From Telmatospirillum sp. (GTDB lineage: Bacteria; Pseudomonadota; Alphaproteobacteria; Rhodospirillales; Magnetospirillaceae), in contig WASQ01000036.1 in the NCBI GenBank assembly GCA_009712185.1, positions 16,390-80,389 on the forward strand: a stretch of DNA of 64,000 nucleotides. Reading direction: 5' to 3'. Of this stretch, positions 25,949-35,328 are shown in pieces. A model generated the notes under the pieces. It was not told the origin of the DNA and made no database searches. It saw only the letters and a program-made list of their open reading frames with translations. A program made the position numbers and the translations under genes. The first letter of the stretch is position 1. Every line of letters begins with the position of its first letter.

Positions 25949-26563
25949 TTATGTCGGATTGTCATCGCCGCTCCCAAGCCCAAGAATGGAGCCGAGCGCA
26001 AGCCGAGCCCACGACGGCAGGATCCCGGCCACTTGGCGCGTTCGTCCCTCGTCAATGATGAGCAGGAGACGGGGGCGACGTTTCCCCTGATTATCCAGGA
26101 CAATGCTACGGTCGGCGAGGTTGAGCGCAATACCGAGGTTTGCCATGGTGCGGTCATAGCGCCGACGAATGTCCGTGGCCGGCACGTCATGTCCACCGTC
26201 ACGCACACGGCCTCGCACACGGGCAAGAGAGGTTTCAGGCCCGGCAACACCCAGAAAGATCAGATTGACCTTAAAACCGGCGGCGTGGGCGTCTTCCATG
26301 ACGCGCAATTCAGAATGTCCGCTCAACGTCGTCTCGATCGCGAACGATCGCCCTGACGTGAGATGCTCGCGCCGAAGCCTCGCTGCCTCCTTCCCAGCCT
26401 TTAGCATAATCTCGCCTTCGCCCCGGTGATCTGGCTTGATCGACCGGGCGATATCGTCGGGGTTAACCACTGGAATCCGGGCGGCGACCCAATATGTGCG
26501 CACCAGAGTCGATTTGCCGGCTCCGTTTGGTCCAGCGAACACCCAGAGTTGGGGACGCAACAT
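25949..26563 (-). CDS. Zeta-toxin family kinase
   Basis: A 204-residue P-loop protein. It has Walker A FAGPNGAGKST at residues 9-19, then VNPDDIARSI, a substrate motif typical of zeta toxins, FAIETTLSGHSELRVM and a C-terminal Arg-rich segment. Characterised zeta toxins phosphorylate UDP-N-acetylglucosamine and block cell-wall synthesis. The upstream small gene overlaps the start by one base (TGATG), a common toxin-antitoxin coupling. No truncation is evident. Confidence 0.88.
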   Translation of the reverse strand: MLRPQLWVFAGPNGAGKSTLVRTYWVAARIPVVNPDDIARSIKPDHRGEGEIMLKAGKEAARLRREHLTSGRSFAIETTLSGHSELRVMEDAHAAGFKVNLIFLGVAGPETSLARVRGRVRDGGHDVPATDIRRRYDRTMANLGIALNLADRSIVLDNQGKRRPRLLLIIDEGRTRQVAGILPSWARLALGSILGLGSGDDNPT

Positions 26564-26802
26564 CAGAGATCGCGAATGACAGTGTCGTCGCCGTCGAAGT
26601 TGACGCGAACGAGTTGCTTCGTGCCGTCCGGATTCTCCCGGATCAACAGACCATCAGGTGTGTCGTCCTCGCTGTAATAAGCAGGAATGCCTTTGGCCAG
26701 GAGTTCCTTCACCGCGCTCCCGTCATCCTGTTCGATCAGGCGCGGCAGATCGTTCCAGAACCGATCAAGATGGTCTTCTTGAAGATTGGGGTGCCCGCTC
26801 AT
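26563..26802 (-). CDS. Putative antitoxin of the zeta toxin
   Basis: A 79-residue acidic protein (MSGHPNLQEDHLDRFWNDLP, then DGLLIRENPDGTKQLVRVNF). It is not homologous by eye to the streptococcal epsilon antitoxin, but short acidic partners of this kind are frequent in front of proteobacterial zeta genes. The chosen ATG has AAGGAG six bases upstream; an ATG seven codons earlier is possible. Its stop codon overlaps the toxin start, so production of the two is coupled with the antitoxin first. Confidence 0.75.
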   Translation of the reverse strand: MSGHPNLQEDHLDRFWNDLPRLIEQDDGSAVKELLAKGIPAYYSEDDTPDGLLIRENPDGTKQLVRVNFDGDDTVIRDL

Positions 26803-26892
26803 CCCTTGCTCCTTGGTCGGCATGGACCCTGTCAGAAACGGTCGATTATGAAATCCCGCGAACCAATAAGGGTAACAGCTCCTCATCGACTT

Positions 26893-27135
26893 TCATAAAC
26901 CTCTTACAGAAACGGCACGATCGGCAAGTGCTTTGTGACACCATGGTCGTTGAATTTTGGGGTGCGCGCCTCTGCCGGGATGATTCACGGTCCAGCAATG
27001 GCCGCAGTCGCGGAGCGCCTGTTCAATTGAGTCCACCCTCAACCACAGTGCTCCGATAGCGACGGCCGGGGCGCGGCTGACGGACGATTTTCCGGTTCCT
27101 GGAAGGCCTAAAAGACGATCAACGTCGACATTTTT
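26893..27135 (-). pseudogene. N-terminal fragment of a P-loop kinase
   Basis: An uncalled minus-strand frame contains LLGLPGTGKSSVSRA and ALWLRVDSIEQALRDCG (27108 down to 27001). This is the P-loop and following 'LRVDSIEQALRDSG' strand-helix of the small kinase family whose C-terminus lies at 25080-25289. After RDCG the sequence no longer resembles the family and stops at 26893. There is no proper start codon upstream. Together the two fragments suggest a single kinase gene broken by insertion or rearrangement. Confidence 0.6.
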
Positions 27136-27626
27136 GCCATGTTCTTGAATTTGTAAAAGCCAAAACCAGAGATCTCGAATCGAGATTCGATAGTCTATAA
27201 ATAATTTTTAATATTAAATATATAAAGTGCTTTCGAAGTGGTATTGATTGATAGAAAATTATGTCAATTTAATTGATGATGAGTGAAAATATTTTCCAAT
27301 GATTGGGCATCAAATTTATTTTTTGATGATGGCTATCCTCCATGAATGAATGGGAGCAGTCCCCTGGCTTGACCTCGTGATTGATTTGGGCAAGGATAAC
27401 TCTAACTTTTCGGGTTGTGGTGTGGCGATAGTCTCCTGTATTAGCCCCGATCCGACGCCGTCTGAAACCGGAACGGGCGGACGATGCGGGCCCGGTATTC
27501 TCTCGGCCGGGCGTCGATCTCCGGTGTCTGAAGAGGCTGCCTGCCGGTCCGGATAGGCGTGTCGAGTATGACGGCGGGAAAGTCCCTCCCGGACTTTCTA
27601 CGACAAAAAGATAAGAAGGTGGGGCC
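27136..27626. other. 490-bp AT-rich gene-free stretch
   Basis: From about 27140 to 27345 GC falls to roughly 30%, with runs such as AATTTTTAATATTAAATA, no coding signal and no clear palindrome. After 27400 composition returns to normal. It may hold the promoter of the binding-protein/kinase operon and is a plausible landing site for xenogeneic silencing proteins. The minus-strand open frame over 27269-27658 looks accidental. Confidence 0.5.
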
Positions 27627-28448
27627 ATGAAAAAGCGTTGGCGGCTCTCACTATTCACATCGGCAATTTTAGTTTTGCTGGGACTTCTTTTCCTGGGCCG
27701 CGACCATTCTCTGGACCGGTTGCGTCAGGCCGGGTCTATTCGCATCGGCTATGCCGTTGAGGCGCCCTATGCTTTCGTCTCTCCCGATGGCTCGGTGACC
27801 GGCGAGGCACCGGAAATCGCCCGTCGCATGGCGGCCGGGCTGGGGATTGCCCGGGTTGAATGGCGTCAGATGGAATTCAGCGAACTGATCGGCGCCCTCC
27901 AGGCGGATCGCATCGATGTCGCCGCCGCCGGCCTGTTCATTACGTCCGACCGGGAGGCTCGTGTCTCGTTTTCCGTTCCGACGATGGCGGTCAGGCCCGC
28001 TCTGCTGGTCGCGCGGGGAAATCCCAAAGCCGTCGCATCTTATGAACAGGCGGCGCGATCCGGTGCGCATATGGCCGTGCTCGAGGGTTCGATGGAACAG
28101 CAGATCCTGCTGCGCCTGGGGGTGCCTGCGGCACATATACTGGTCGTGCCGGACGCGCTGACAGGCCAGCATGCGGTGGAAAGCGGTCTGGCCGACGCCC
28201 TTCTCCTGTCGGAACCGACTCTGCTGTGGATGGCCCGGCAGGATCAGCTTGGGCGCACGGACCTGCTGGTCCCCCGCCGGGGCCGAGGGGCGGACGACAA
28301 TTACGGGCACCCCGCCTTTGCTTTTCGACGCGACGCGACGCAACTTAGAAGCGCATGGAATTCCGTCTTGGTGCCCTATCTCGGTAGTGCCGATCATCGC
28401 GCCCTGCTGATGAGTCTCGGCCTTGGCGATCTTGCAACACTAAAGTAG
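27627..28448 (+). CDS. Periplasmic solute-binding protein, family 3 type
   Basis: A 273-residue protein with an N-terminal membrane or signal segment ([18 protein letters not shown]). The SBP_bac_3 fold follows: [60 protein letters not shown], and a Lys/Arg-rich C-terminal lobe. Such proteins bind amino acids or other small polar ligands. No ABC permease or ATPase follows; instead a hybrid histidine kinase begins five bases after the stop. The likely role is a ligand sensor for that kinase, a split form of the BvgS/EvgS layout. Without a clear cleavage site it may stay membrane-tethered. Confidence 0.8.
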   Translation: MKKRWRLSLFTSAILVLLGLLFLGRDHSLDRLRQAGSIRIGYAVEAPYAFVSPDGSVTGEAPEIARRMAAGLGIARVEWRQMEFSELIGALQADRIDVAAAGLFITSDREARVSFSVPTMAVRPALLVARGNPKAVASYEQAARSGAHMAVLEGSMEQQILLRLGVPAAHILVVPDALTGQHAVESGLADALLLSEPTLLWMARQDQLGRTDLLVPRRGRGADDNYGHPAFAFRRDATQLRSAWNSVLVPYLGSADHRALLMSLGLGDLATLK

Positions 28449-28453
28449 TCAGA

Positions 28454-31450
28454 ATGACAGAACACCGCCCGATACCGTCCAGATCCGGCCGGATTTCCTC
28501 CGGTCAATTGCTGATCCTTTCTCTTTCGCTGGCCTTGTCGATCATCGGAATGGTGTCCTGGTTGCATTTCAGCCAGCGTCAGGCCTATCAGTCTGCGTCC
28601 AGCCAGCTCCAGGAGCTGCGCCAGACCCGAATCGATCTGGCAAGGGGATTCCTGGCGATCAGCCTGGCCGGCGGCACCGACACGCCCTTCCGGCGCGAAG
28701 ACGGAGTGGCGCTTTTACGGCAATCCATTGAGGATTTCGAGCGTTCCTCCCATGTGATGCCGGGCCTGTTGCCCGACGACGCGGCGGCGTTTCAGCAAAG
28801 CGCGGACGTTTTTCGCCGGCAACTGGACGTGTGGCGGCAGACCCCTGCCCCATCCCACCAGGATCTGGTGGCGCTGCGCATCGCTTTCGCCGATCTGGAT
28901 CGTCTGGCTCAGCGTCTGGATCTCGCCGGAGAGGATCATATCGGCGCCTTGCAGGCCCGCAATGACCGCGCCTATGAGATCATCCTGGGAGGCGCCCTGG
29001 CTTCCCTGGCGGTCCTTACCGGCATCCTTTTTGCGCTTGTCCGCAAGGAAGGCCGGGCGCGGGATGAACAACGCCGGCTGGATCTCGCCTGTCGGGACAG
29101 CGAAGCCCGGTTCCGCAATCTGTTCGACCAGGCGCCGGTCGGCCTTTCGACGAGCGGCGCGGATGGACGTATCACGCTGATGAACGCCGCCTTCGAGGAA
29201 ATCTTCGGCTATCGGCGGGGAGAACTTGCCACGGTTTCGGAATGGAGCCGCGCGGTGCTGACGGTTCCGGACCAGCAGGCGGATGACGTGGAAAGCTTGG
29301 GACGGCGGAGTGACGGCGTCGCCGGCGGGACCGAACAGGAACAGGTCGTGACCTGCAAAGGCGGCGTGACGAAGACCGTCCTGATGCGCCGGATGCATCT
29401 TGGCGAATCCAGTCTTCTGGCTGTCGTCGATATCACGGCAAGGAAACGGGCCGAGGAAGCCCTGTCCGAAAGCGGTCAGCGTTATCGCAGGCTGCTCGAC
29501 AACCTGCCGCAGATGGTCTGGCAGAAGGATATCCGGTCGATTTATGTGACCTGTAATCAGGCCTATGCGCAGGCCTTCGGTTTGACACCGGCCTTCATTA
29601 CCGGCAAAACCGACGACGACCTCTATCCCCGCGATCTGGCGGACCGATATCGGGCTGATGACCAGCGCGTCATGTTCGAGGGCGTCATCAGCAGCTTCGA
29701 CGAACCCTGGTCTCGCCATGGTGAGGAACGCTGTGTCCACACGACGAAAGTCCCCCTGATTTCCGAGGCCGGGAAAGTCTACGGAATCCTGGGCATCGCC
29801 GAGGATATTACCGAGCGGAAGCGGATCGACAGCGAGCTCGAGAAATACCGCCATCACCTTGAGGAGCTGGTTTCCGAAAAGACCGCCGGCCTGATAAAAG
29901 CCAACAGGCAGTTGGCGGACACGCAGTTCGCCATGGACGAGGCCGGGATCGGAATCCACTGGGTCGATCCCGTGACCGGCCGCTTCCTCTATGTCAACCG
30001 GCATGCCGCCAATATGACGGGTTACAAAGTCGACGAAATGCTGCGGCTTGGTGTGCCGGATATCAATCCGGACTTTCCGTCGTCCAGTTTCGTTCAGGCC
30101 ACGGAGGCGTTCCGGCGGCAAAAGCAGGCCCATTTTGAAACGACGCTCCGTTCCAAGGATGGTCGGCCGGTCCCGGTCGACATCGCCCTTTACTATCTGG
30201 AGGAGACCCCTCAGTCTCCTGCGCGTTTCATCACATTTTTGACCGACATTTCGTCACGGAAGCAGGCGCAACAGGCGCTTCGTCAGGCCAAGGAGGCCGC
30301 CGAGGCGGCGAATGTCGCAAAAACCGCCTTTCTCGCCAACATGAGCCACGAAATCAGGACGCCGTTGAACGGCGTTCTGGGCATGGCCGGTTTGTTGCGG
30401 CGCACGCCTCTTGATCATCGGCAGAATGAACTTCTCTCTAAGATAGAAATATCCGGTCGACATCTTCTGGATGTCATCAATGATGTCCTTGATATTTCCA
30501 AGATTGAATCTGGAAAATTTGAATTATATTACAATAATTTCTTTTTGTCAGATGTTTTAAGGGAGATATCAGATCTATTTATTGATAAATCAAACGAAAA
30601 AAACATTCCTATTATGGTGGATATATCCGATACGCCAGATAGTCTCATCGGAGATCGGACAAGATTAGTGCAAATTATTGTAAATTATATGGGAAATGCT
30701 TTAAAATTTACAGATAAGGGCCATATCACATTGCGTAGCCGGCTGATCGAAGAGACTGGAAACCAATATCTGATCCGGTTTGAGGTTGAGGACACCGGGA
30801 TCGGGATCGCCCCCGAGGCTCTTCCGTTCCTGTTCGCGAAATTCGAGCAGGCCGACAATTCTGTGACCAGGCGGTACGGAGGAACCGGTCTTGGACTTGC
30901 CATCACCAAGAAGCTTGCCCTTCTCATGGGCGGCGGGGTCGGGGTCGAGAGCGTGCCCGGCAAAGGCAGTCTTTTCTGGTTCACCGCCCGGTTGGGAAAA
31001 GGCGGGGACAAGGCCGACAGGATCCGGCCAGTGTCGTATGCCAGTGCCGAACAGGAACTTCTGCAACGTTACAAAGGAGGTCGGATACTCCTGGCGGAGG
31101 ATGAGCCGATCAACCAGGAGATCACGCGAATGCTCCTGGAAAGCGCGGGATTCGTCGTTGATGTGGCTGCCGACGGCCGGCAGGCTCTGACCAGGGCCGC
31201 GGAGGTGCCCTACACCGCGATTCTGATGGATATGCAGATGCCGTTGATGGGGGGCGTGGAGGCCACCTGCGCCATCAGGGCTCTGCCCGGGCATATCCGA
31301 ACCCCCATTCTTGCCATGACGGCGAACGCCTTTTCCGAGGATCGCCAGCGATGCCTCGATGCCGGGATGAACGATTTCATCGCCAAGCCGTTCACGCCGG
31401 ACCAGTTGTTCGAAACCCTGTTGAAATGGCTGTCAGTTCCCCGGGTCTGA
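28454..31450 (+). CDS. Hybrid sensor histidine kinase, multi-PAS
   Basis: A 998-residue inner-membrane kinase. A membrane helix (about 17-37), a periplasmic helical region and a second helix (about 178-198) precede three PAS domains (about 212-330, 335-465, 480-605). The HisKA box [15 protein letters not shown] carries the phospho-His at about 632. The ATPase domain has N box [12 protein letters not shown]1 DTGIGI and G2 [11 protein letters not shown]-terminal receiver has Asp about 926 (ILMDMQMP). No Hpt is present, so a separate phosphotransfer protein is needed. Within the kinase domain (30480-30720) GC drops to about 30% without any break in the frame. Confidence 0.92.
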   Translation: MTEHRPIPSRSGRISSGQLLILSLSLALSIIGMVSWLHFSQRQAYQSASSQLQELRQTRIDLARGFLAISLAGGTDTPFRREDGVALLRQSIEDFERSSHVMPGLLPDDAAAFQQSADVFRRQLDVWRQTPAPSHQDLVALRIAFADLDRLAQRLDLAGEDHIGALQARNDRAYEIILGGALASLAVLTGILFALVRKEGRARDEQRRLDLACRDSEARFRNLFDQAPVGLSTSGADGRITLMNAAFEEIFGYRRGELATVSEWSRAVLTVPDQQADDVESLGRRSDGVAGGTEQEQVVTCKGGVTKTVLMRRMHLGESSLLAVVDITARKRAEEALSESGQRYRRLLDNLPQMVWQKDIRSIYVTCNQAYAQAFGLTPAFITGKTDDDLYPRDLADRYRADDQRVMFEGVISSFDEPWSRHGEERCVHTTKVPLISEAGKVYGILGIAEDITERKRIDSELEKYRHHLEELVSEKTAGLIKANRQLADTQFAMDEAGIGIHWVDPVTGRFLYVNRHAANMTGYKVDEMLRLGVPDINPDFPSSSFVQATEAFRRQKQAHFETTLRSKDGRPVPVDIALYYLEETPQSPARFITFLTDISSRKQAQQALRQAKEAAEAANVAKTAFLANMSHEIRTPLNGVLGMAGLLRRTPLDHRQNELLSKIEISGRHLLDVINDVLDISKIESGKFELYYNNFFLSDVLREISDLFIDKSNEKNIPIMVDISDTPDSLIGDRTRLVQIIVNYMGNALKFTDKGHITLRSRLIEETGNQYLIRFEVEDTGIGIAPEALPFLFAKFEQADNSVTRRYGGTGLGLAITKKLALLMGGGVGVESVPGKGSLFWFTARLGKGGDKADRIRPVSYASAEQELLQRYKGGRILLAEDEPINQEITRMLLESAGFVVDVAADGRQALTRAAEVPYTAILMDMQMPLMGGVEATCAIRALPGHIRTPILAMTANAFSEDRQRCLDAGMNDFIAKPFTPDQLFETLLKWLSVPRV

Positions 31451-31487
31451 TGCCCGCCTTGTCCTGATTCCGGCTGATTGGTTCCGA

Positions 31488-32741
31488 TCAGTGCGGGCTG
31501 CTCGTCGTCCTTGTTCTGGTCTGGTGGAGAAACAGGACAAGGGTCACCGCCAAAATGGTGGCGGCGGCATGGAACGGGACGTCCGGACTGGCGAAAGGGG
31601 CCTGCGGTGGGAGGAAAAAGCCGAAGATCTGCGTGAAAAAAATGGTCCCGGCCAGCATGGCCAGATTCATGATCGCGGAGATACCCCCCTGAAGGGCGCC
31701 CTGGCTGTCTTCCGGAACGGTGGACGACATGAGTGCCGTCAGCATCGGATGGACGAACCCCTCGATGGCGTGCACGACCAGAAGAAGCACGACAAGTTCC
31801 GTTGTCCGGGCAAGGCTGAACGCCACACAAGCCGACGCCGCGACGGCCAGGCCGGCTACGGCGACCGGCTTTTCGCCCCACCGCGCCACGGCCGGCCCGG
31901 TCGCCAGCCCCTGCAACAGAGCCATGGATAGTCCCGATGTCGCGAGAGTGACGCCGACGGTGGTTGTCGACCAGCCGAACTTGGCGATTCCCCAATAAGG
32001 CCAGATGGCCATGTAGATCGATGAGCCGAAAAAATAGAGGCCCAGGATCATCGCCATCGGGAGCACTCCCGGAAGGGAGCGGAATACCAGAAGGGATCCC
32101 AGGGGATTGGCGTCGCGCCATCTGAAGCGACGGCGATTTTCCGGTCGCAGCGTCTCCGGAAGAACGCAGGCGCCCAGCAGGAAGTTTGCCCCGGCCAGGG
32201 CGGAGGCGCACCAGAAGGGAACCCGTGTTCCGACTGTGCCGAGCAGTCCTCCGATGGCCGGGCCGAGAACGAATCCCAGACCGAAGGCGGCTGTCGTCCA
32301 TCCGAAGGCGCGCGCCCGGCGTTCCGGCGCCGTCACGTCGGCGAGACAGGCGTTGGCGATCACGTAGGACGAGCCGCAGACACCCGCCAGCATCCTCCCG
32401 GCGAACAGCCATGTCAGAGACGGCGCCAGCGCCTGGATGACATAGTCAAGCGCCAGGCCGCCGATGGCGAGCAGAAGCAGCGGTCGCCGGCCGATATGGT
32501 CGGCCAGGGTCCCCATGAACGGGGCGCATAAGAACTGGGCAAGGCTGAAGACGGCGAACAGCCAGCCGCCGGCTGCCGCCGCCCCGTCAAGTCCGACATG
32601 GCCGACCTCTGCGACCAGACGCGGAAGAACCGGAATGATCATTCCGAGGCTGACCATGTCGAGAAACACGACGAACAGGGCGACTGCCGCGACATGGCGC
32701 GCTTCGTGTGGGGACAGAGCCGGCTCTGGCGGGGCGGGCAT
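31488..32741 (-). CDS. MFS drug-type exporter (TetA-like)
   Basis: A 417-residue 12-helix transporter of the DHA1/Tet group. It has the motif-A loop GTLADHIGRRPLLLL between helices 2 and 3, and the helix-5 motif-C-like sequence GLGFVLGPAIGGLLG, characteristic of drug/proton antiporters. The substrate is unknown. It follows the GNAT gene by 77 bases on the minus strand and ends convergently with the hybrid kinase, 37 bases away. Association with acetyltransferases suggests a detoxification set, but that is only context. Confidence 0.88.
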   Translation of the reverse strand: MPAPPEPALSPHEARHVAAVALFVVFLDMVSLGMIIPVLPRLVAEVGHVGLDGAAAAGGWLFAVFSLAQFLCAPFMGTLADHIGRRPLLLLAIGGLALDYVIQALAPSLTWLFAGRMLAGVCGSSYVIANACLADVTAPERRARAFGWTTAAFGLGFVLGPAIGGLLGTVGTRVPFWCASALAGANFLLGACVLPETLRPENRRRFRWRDANPLGSLLVFRSLPGVLPMAMILGLYFFGSSIYMAIWPYWGIAKFGWSTTTVGVTLATSGLSMALLQGLATGPAVARWGEKPVAVAGLAVAASACVAFSLARTTELVVLLLVVHAIEGFVHPMLTALMSSTVPEDSQGALQGGISAIMNLAMLAGTIFFTQIFGFFLPPQAPFASPDVPFHAAATILAVTLVLFLHQTRTRTTSSPH

Positions 32742-32818
32742 GGAACACTCCTGGAAAATGGAATCTGCCCCCGGTCCTTCCGGATCCGGGTGACAGGGGC
32801 TGGCGCGGACAGGGCAGG

Positions 32819-33487
32819 TCAGACGGGTCCGGTTTCGGGACGACGGGGATCAGCCCGCGATGAGTGTGCCCCGTCGCTGGCAGGCGGACCAACATCCGGT
32901 CCCGCGAGTGGATCGTGGGCGCCGGTGGACGGGGGCCGATCCGCACCAGTCAGGATGAGCGTCATGGCACATCGCAGCGGGACGGGCAGCCCCCCTTCCC
33001 CCTCCTCCCGCAGAAGAGTGCGCAGGTGGGGCGGCATCTCCGTTTCCGCAAGGGTGGCAAAGCCCCGGCCGCGGTACCAGGGCTCGTTCCAGGGAACCGA
33101 CCGGAAGGTCGTCAGCGTCAGGGTGGCGAGACCCTGAGATATCGCAAAATGCCCAGCCCCGGCCAGCAGACGGCTTCCGATCCCTTGGCCCTGCCAGGGG
33201 CTGAGAACCGCGATCTGCCAAAGGTGCAGGCAGCCCTCCCTGGCCTCGCCGGCCAGGAACCCGACCAGCCCGTCGCATCCCCCGGCGTCGGCGACGAGGA
33301 CAAGACCGGTCCGGACGAGATCCCGGAGGCGACGCGCGGGAAAAACGTCTCCGGCGGTCGCGATCCACTCCAGTCCCGGCCAATCCCGGAACCGCTCGTC
33401 CGCGCTCTTCTCGATGGTCGCCAGCAAAGGGATGTCGGGATCGGCTCCCCGCCGGATGACGGGCGTGGCGATGGCGTTACGACTCAT
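32819..33487 (-). CDS. GNAT-family N-acetyltransferase
   Basis: A 222-residue protein with the GNAT fold. Acetyl-CoA binding motif A is WQIAVLSPWQGQGIGSRLL (Q/RxxGxG/A) near residues 90-108; a motif-B region with PWYRGRGFATLAE follows. The last 40 residues are Pro/Gly/Asp-rich and probably disordered. The substrate is not predictable. Its start overlaps the stop of the GFA gene by four bases, so the two are translated together. Confidence 0.85.
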   Translation of the reverse strand: MSRNAIATPVIRRGADPDIPLLATIEKSADERFRDWPGLEWIATAGDVFPARRLRDLVRTGLVLVADAGGCDGLVGFLAGEAREGCLHLWQIAVLSPWQGQGIGSRLLAGAGHFAISQGLATLTLTTFRSVPWNEPWYRGRGFATLAETEMPPHLRTLLREEGEGGLPVPLRCAMTLILTGADRPPSTGAHDPLAGPDVGPPASDGAHSSRADPRRPETGPV

Positions 33488-33912
33488 CCGGCGCCCTCCT
33501 TGCCGGAGGGCTCCAATACCAGTCTGCTGCCGGAAATCCGTTTGACCGGCACCGACCCCGGATCGAAGCCCTCAAGACACCGGGTGTTCACGGCCCATCC
33601 GTCGAAGGGGCGCGCGCCGGTCGCGCGTTCTGCCGCCGTGGGATGGCTTGGCTTGCGGAACGGCAGTATTCCGCAAACCGGGCAGAAATAGTCGGCGGCT
33701 GTCCGCGATCCCCAGCGGTAAACCGTCAATCCGTCAAGCGGTGTCAGAAGACGGAACGCATCGGAGGACACGCGGACAATCAAAGCGCCGCGCTTTGCGC
33801 AGACGGAACAGTCGCAGACCCGGACATGGTCGATGTTCGCATCGATTTCAAAACGGACGGCGCCGCAGTGGCACGATCCGGAATATGTTTTCAGCATGTC
33901 TCTATCCGCCAT
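33484..33912 (-). CDS. GFA-family zinc protein (glutathione-dependent formaldehyde-activating type)
   Basis: A 142-residue protein with the GFA cysteine pattern: SGSCHCGAVRFE, CDCSVCAKRG and YFCPVCGILPF, which bind zinc in this beta fold. Gfa of Paracoccus was linked to S-hydroxymethylglutathione formation, but many homologues have unknown roles. The frame opens 20 codons upstream; I start at MADRDMLKTYSG, and the Met at residue 6 is an alternative. It leads into the GNAT gene by a four-base overlap. Confidence 0.85.
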   Translation of the reverse strand: MADRDMLKTYSGSCHCGAVRFEIDANIDHVRVCDCSVCAKRGALIVRVSSDAFRLLTPLDGLTVYRWGSRTAADYFCPVCGILPFRKPSHPTAAERATGARPFDGWAVNTRCLEGFDPGSVPVKRISGSRLVLEPSGKEGAG

Positions 33913-34002
33913 CGGTCGCGTCCCCGGCACCCCCGCGCGACTATCGTCCTTTGCGAATACCGGCGCCAGCACCGATGGCGTCAGGGCTTCAGCGTCGTCG
34001 CC

Positions 34003-34428
34003 TCACAGGGTCTTGCTGAGGAAAATTCTGCTTGTTCCCTCCGGATGGCAGGGGACCTCGCCGAACCGCCGCCATCCGTTCCGTTCGTAAAAGGCGGGGG
34101 CCTGAAAACTGATGGTGTAAAGGACCGCGGATGTGCAACCACGACGACGTCCCTCCTCCTCGAAGGCATGAAGAATTCGCGTCCCCAGGCCTTGCTTGCG
34201 GAGGTTCGGAGGCAGATAGAACAAATCAAGAAACAATAACCCGAATGAGGTCCGTCCGGTGGCGCCGCCCAGAATTCTACCCGTATCGGGGACCCGGACA
34301 ACGCCCGCGCCCGGCCTGCTGTCCGCATATCCCGCAACATGGCTGTTGTAGTCGTTCAATCCGTCGCCAATGACCGTCTCCATCTCATCGGTGACTGTGT
34401 CGGTCAGCAGGATGTCCATCCGGTTCAT
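34003..34428 (-). CDS. GNAT-family N-acetyltransferase
   Basis: A 141-residue acetyltransferase. LGGATGRTSFGLLFLDLFYLP leads into motif A, NLRKQGLGTRILHAFEEEGRRRGC (near 75-98), and the C-terminal AFYERNGWRRFGEVP motif. A much longer open frame to 34890 is ignored because it reads over the methyltransferase gene and has no GNAT features. Two ATGs nine bases apart are possible starts. It is shorter than the other GNAT here and not closely related to it. Confidence 0.87.
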   Translation of the reverse strand: MNRMDILLTDTVTDEMETVIGDGLNDYNSHVAGYADSRPGAGVVRVPDTGRILGGATGRTSFGLLFLDLFYLPPNLRKQGLGTRILHAFEEEGRRRGCTSAVLYTISFQAPAFYERNGWRRFGEVPCHPEGTSRIFLSKTL

Positions 34429-34499
34429 CGCCTTTGTCTGTGTCGGCGATAGAGGATAGCGGGTGGATGGGAACAAAACAAGAATATCAGCGTTTGAGG

Positions 34500-35309
34500 T
34501 CAGTCCTTCGGCCTTTGCGCCCGGTAAAGGACCGTGACGAACCGCCGTTCGACCGATCCGCCGAATTCCTCCTGCACAAGGTCTTTCAATGCGGACAGGA
34601 AGCGTGTCCGCGCATCGGGCGTCAGAGAGACGACCTGCGAGAAGGTTGCCGTCAGCGCGCAGGTCGCGCGGCTGTCCATCCGGACGGTCCAGCGCAGGAT
34701 GTCCTGGGACAGGCCATCGAATCCGGCGTGGCGCATGTCGGCCAGACGGCTCTCCCTGTCCAGCGCGAACGGCCGTCGCCCGGTTCGCCAGGAGGGCGAA
34801 ACCGGAAGGTCCCGGAACAGAGGAGAGGCCTTTCGGTGGAAGTCGTCGGGATTGTCGGGATCGCCGAAAACCGTCCACCACATCGCCCACCAGCCGCCGG
34901 GACGCAGGACGTGGCGGACTTTTTTCAGTGCCGGCCGCTGCTCCAGCCAGTGAAACGACGTCGCGGCCAGGCCAAGATCGTATCCTTCGTCCGCAAGGGC
35001 CGCATCCTCCCAGGATGACAGGGTGACGGAAAGCCTGTCGCGATAACCGTCGGTGGTGACGGACAGGTGGCGGGCCAGGCGCGGATCCGGTTCCACCGCT
35101 GTCACAATGGCGGGTCTGCGGGAGAGCAGTTCGCGCGTCGCCAGACCGGTTCCGGGCCCGATTTCAAACAGGCGGGCACCCCGGATACCGCAGCCTGTTT
35201 CGATCAGATCGAACAGGGCGGCCGGATAGGGCGGCCGGGCCGCCTCATAGCCCTCGGGATCGGCGCCAAAGGCGGTTCGTCCCGCCGTCAGCGGAAGTTC
35301 CATCGCCAT
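34500..35309 (-). CDS. Class I SAM-dependent methyltransferase
   Basis: A 269-residue enzyme with Rossmann motif I ARLFEIGPGTGLATREL at about 45-61, an acidic end of strand 2 (VTAVEPDPRLA), and DLGLAATSFHWLEQ as the motif IV region, typical of the Methyltransf_11/25 group. The substrate is unknown. The start has GAGGGG six bases upstream. It begins 19 bases after the cysteine desulfurase stop, so both may share a transcript, perhaps running on through the next four minus-strand genes. Confidence 0.88.
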   Translation of the reverse strand: MAMELPLTAGRTAFGADPEGYEAARPPYPAALFDLIETGCGIRGARLFEIGPGTGLATRELLSRRPAIVTAVEPDPRLARHLSVTTDGYRDRLSVTLSSWEDAALADEGYDLGLAATSFHWLEQRPALKKVRHVLRPGGWWAMWWTVFGDPDNPDDFHRKASPLFRDLPVSPSWRTGRRPFALDRESRLADMRHAGFDGLSQDILRWTVRMDSRATCALTATFSQVVSLTPDARTRFLSALKDLVQEEFGGSVERRFVTVLYRAQRPKD

Positions 35310-35328
35310 CGGTGTCCCCTCTCTCCAG

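Larger units (their letters stand above)
25337..26835 (-). mobile_element. Resolvase-zeta-antitoxin module, possible inserted unit
   Basis: Three minus-strand genes (small antitoxin, zeta toxin, serine resolvase) are bracketed by the 10-bp direct repeats ACCCTGTCAG at 25337-25346 and 26826-26835. The module sits between co-linear N- and C-terminal fragments of one kinase gene. No transposase or terminal inverted repeat was found, so the means of insertion is unclear; the repeats could be remnants of a recombination site. Confidence 0.5.

Noticed and set aside
27269..27658. Minus-strand 129-codon frame in the AT-rich spacer
   Set aside because: Low-complexity, no homologous-looking segment, and it overlaps the start of the binding-protein gene.
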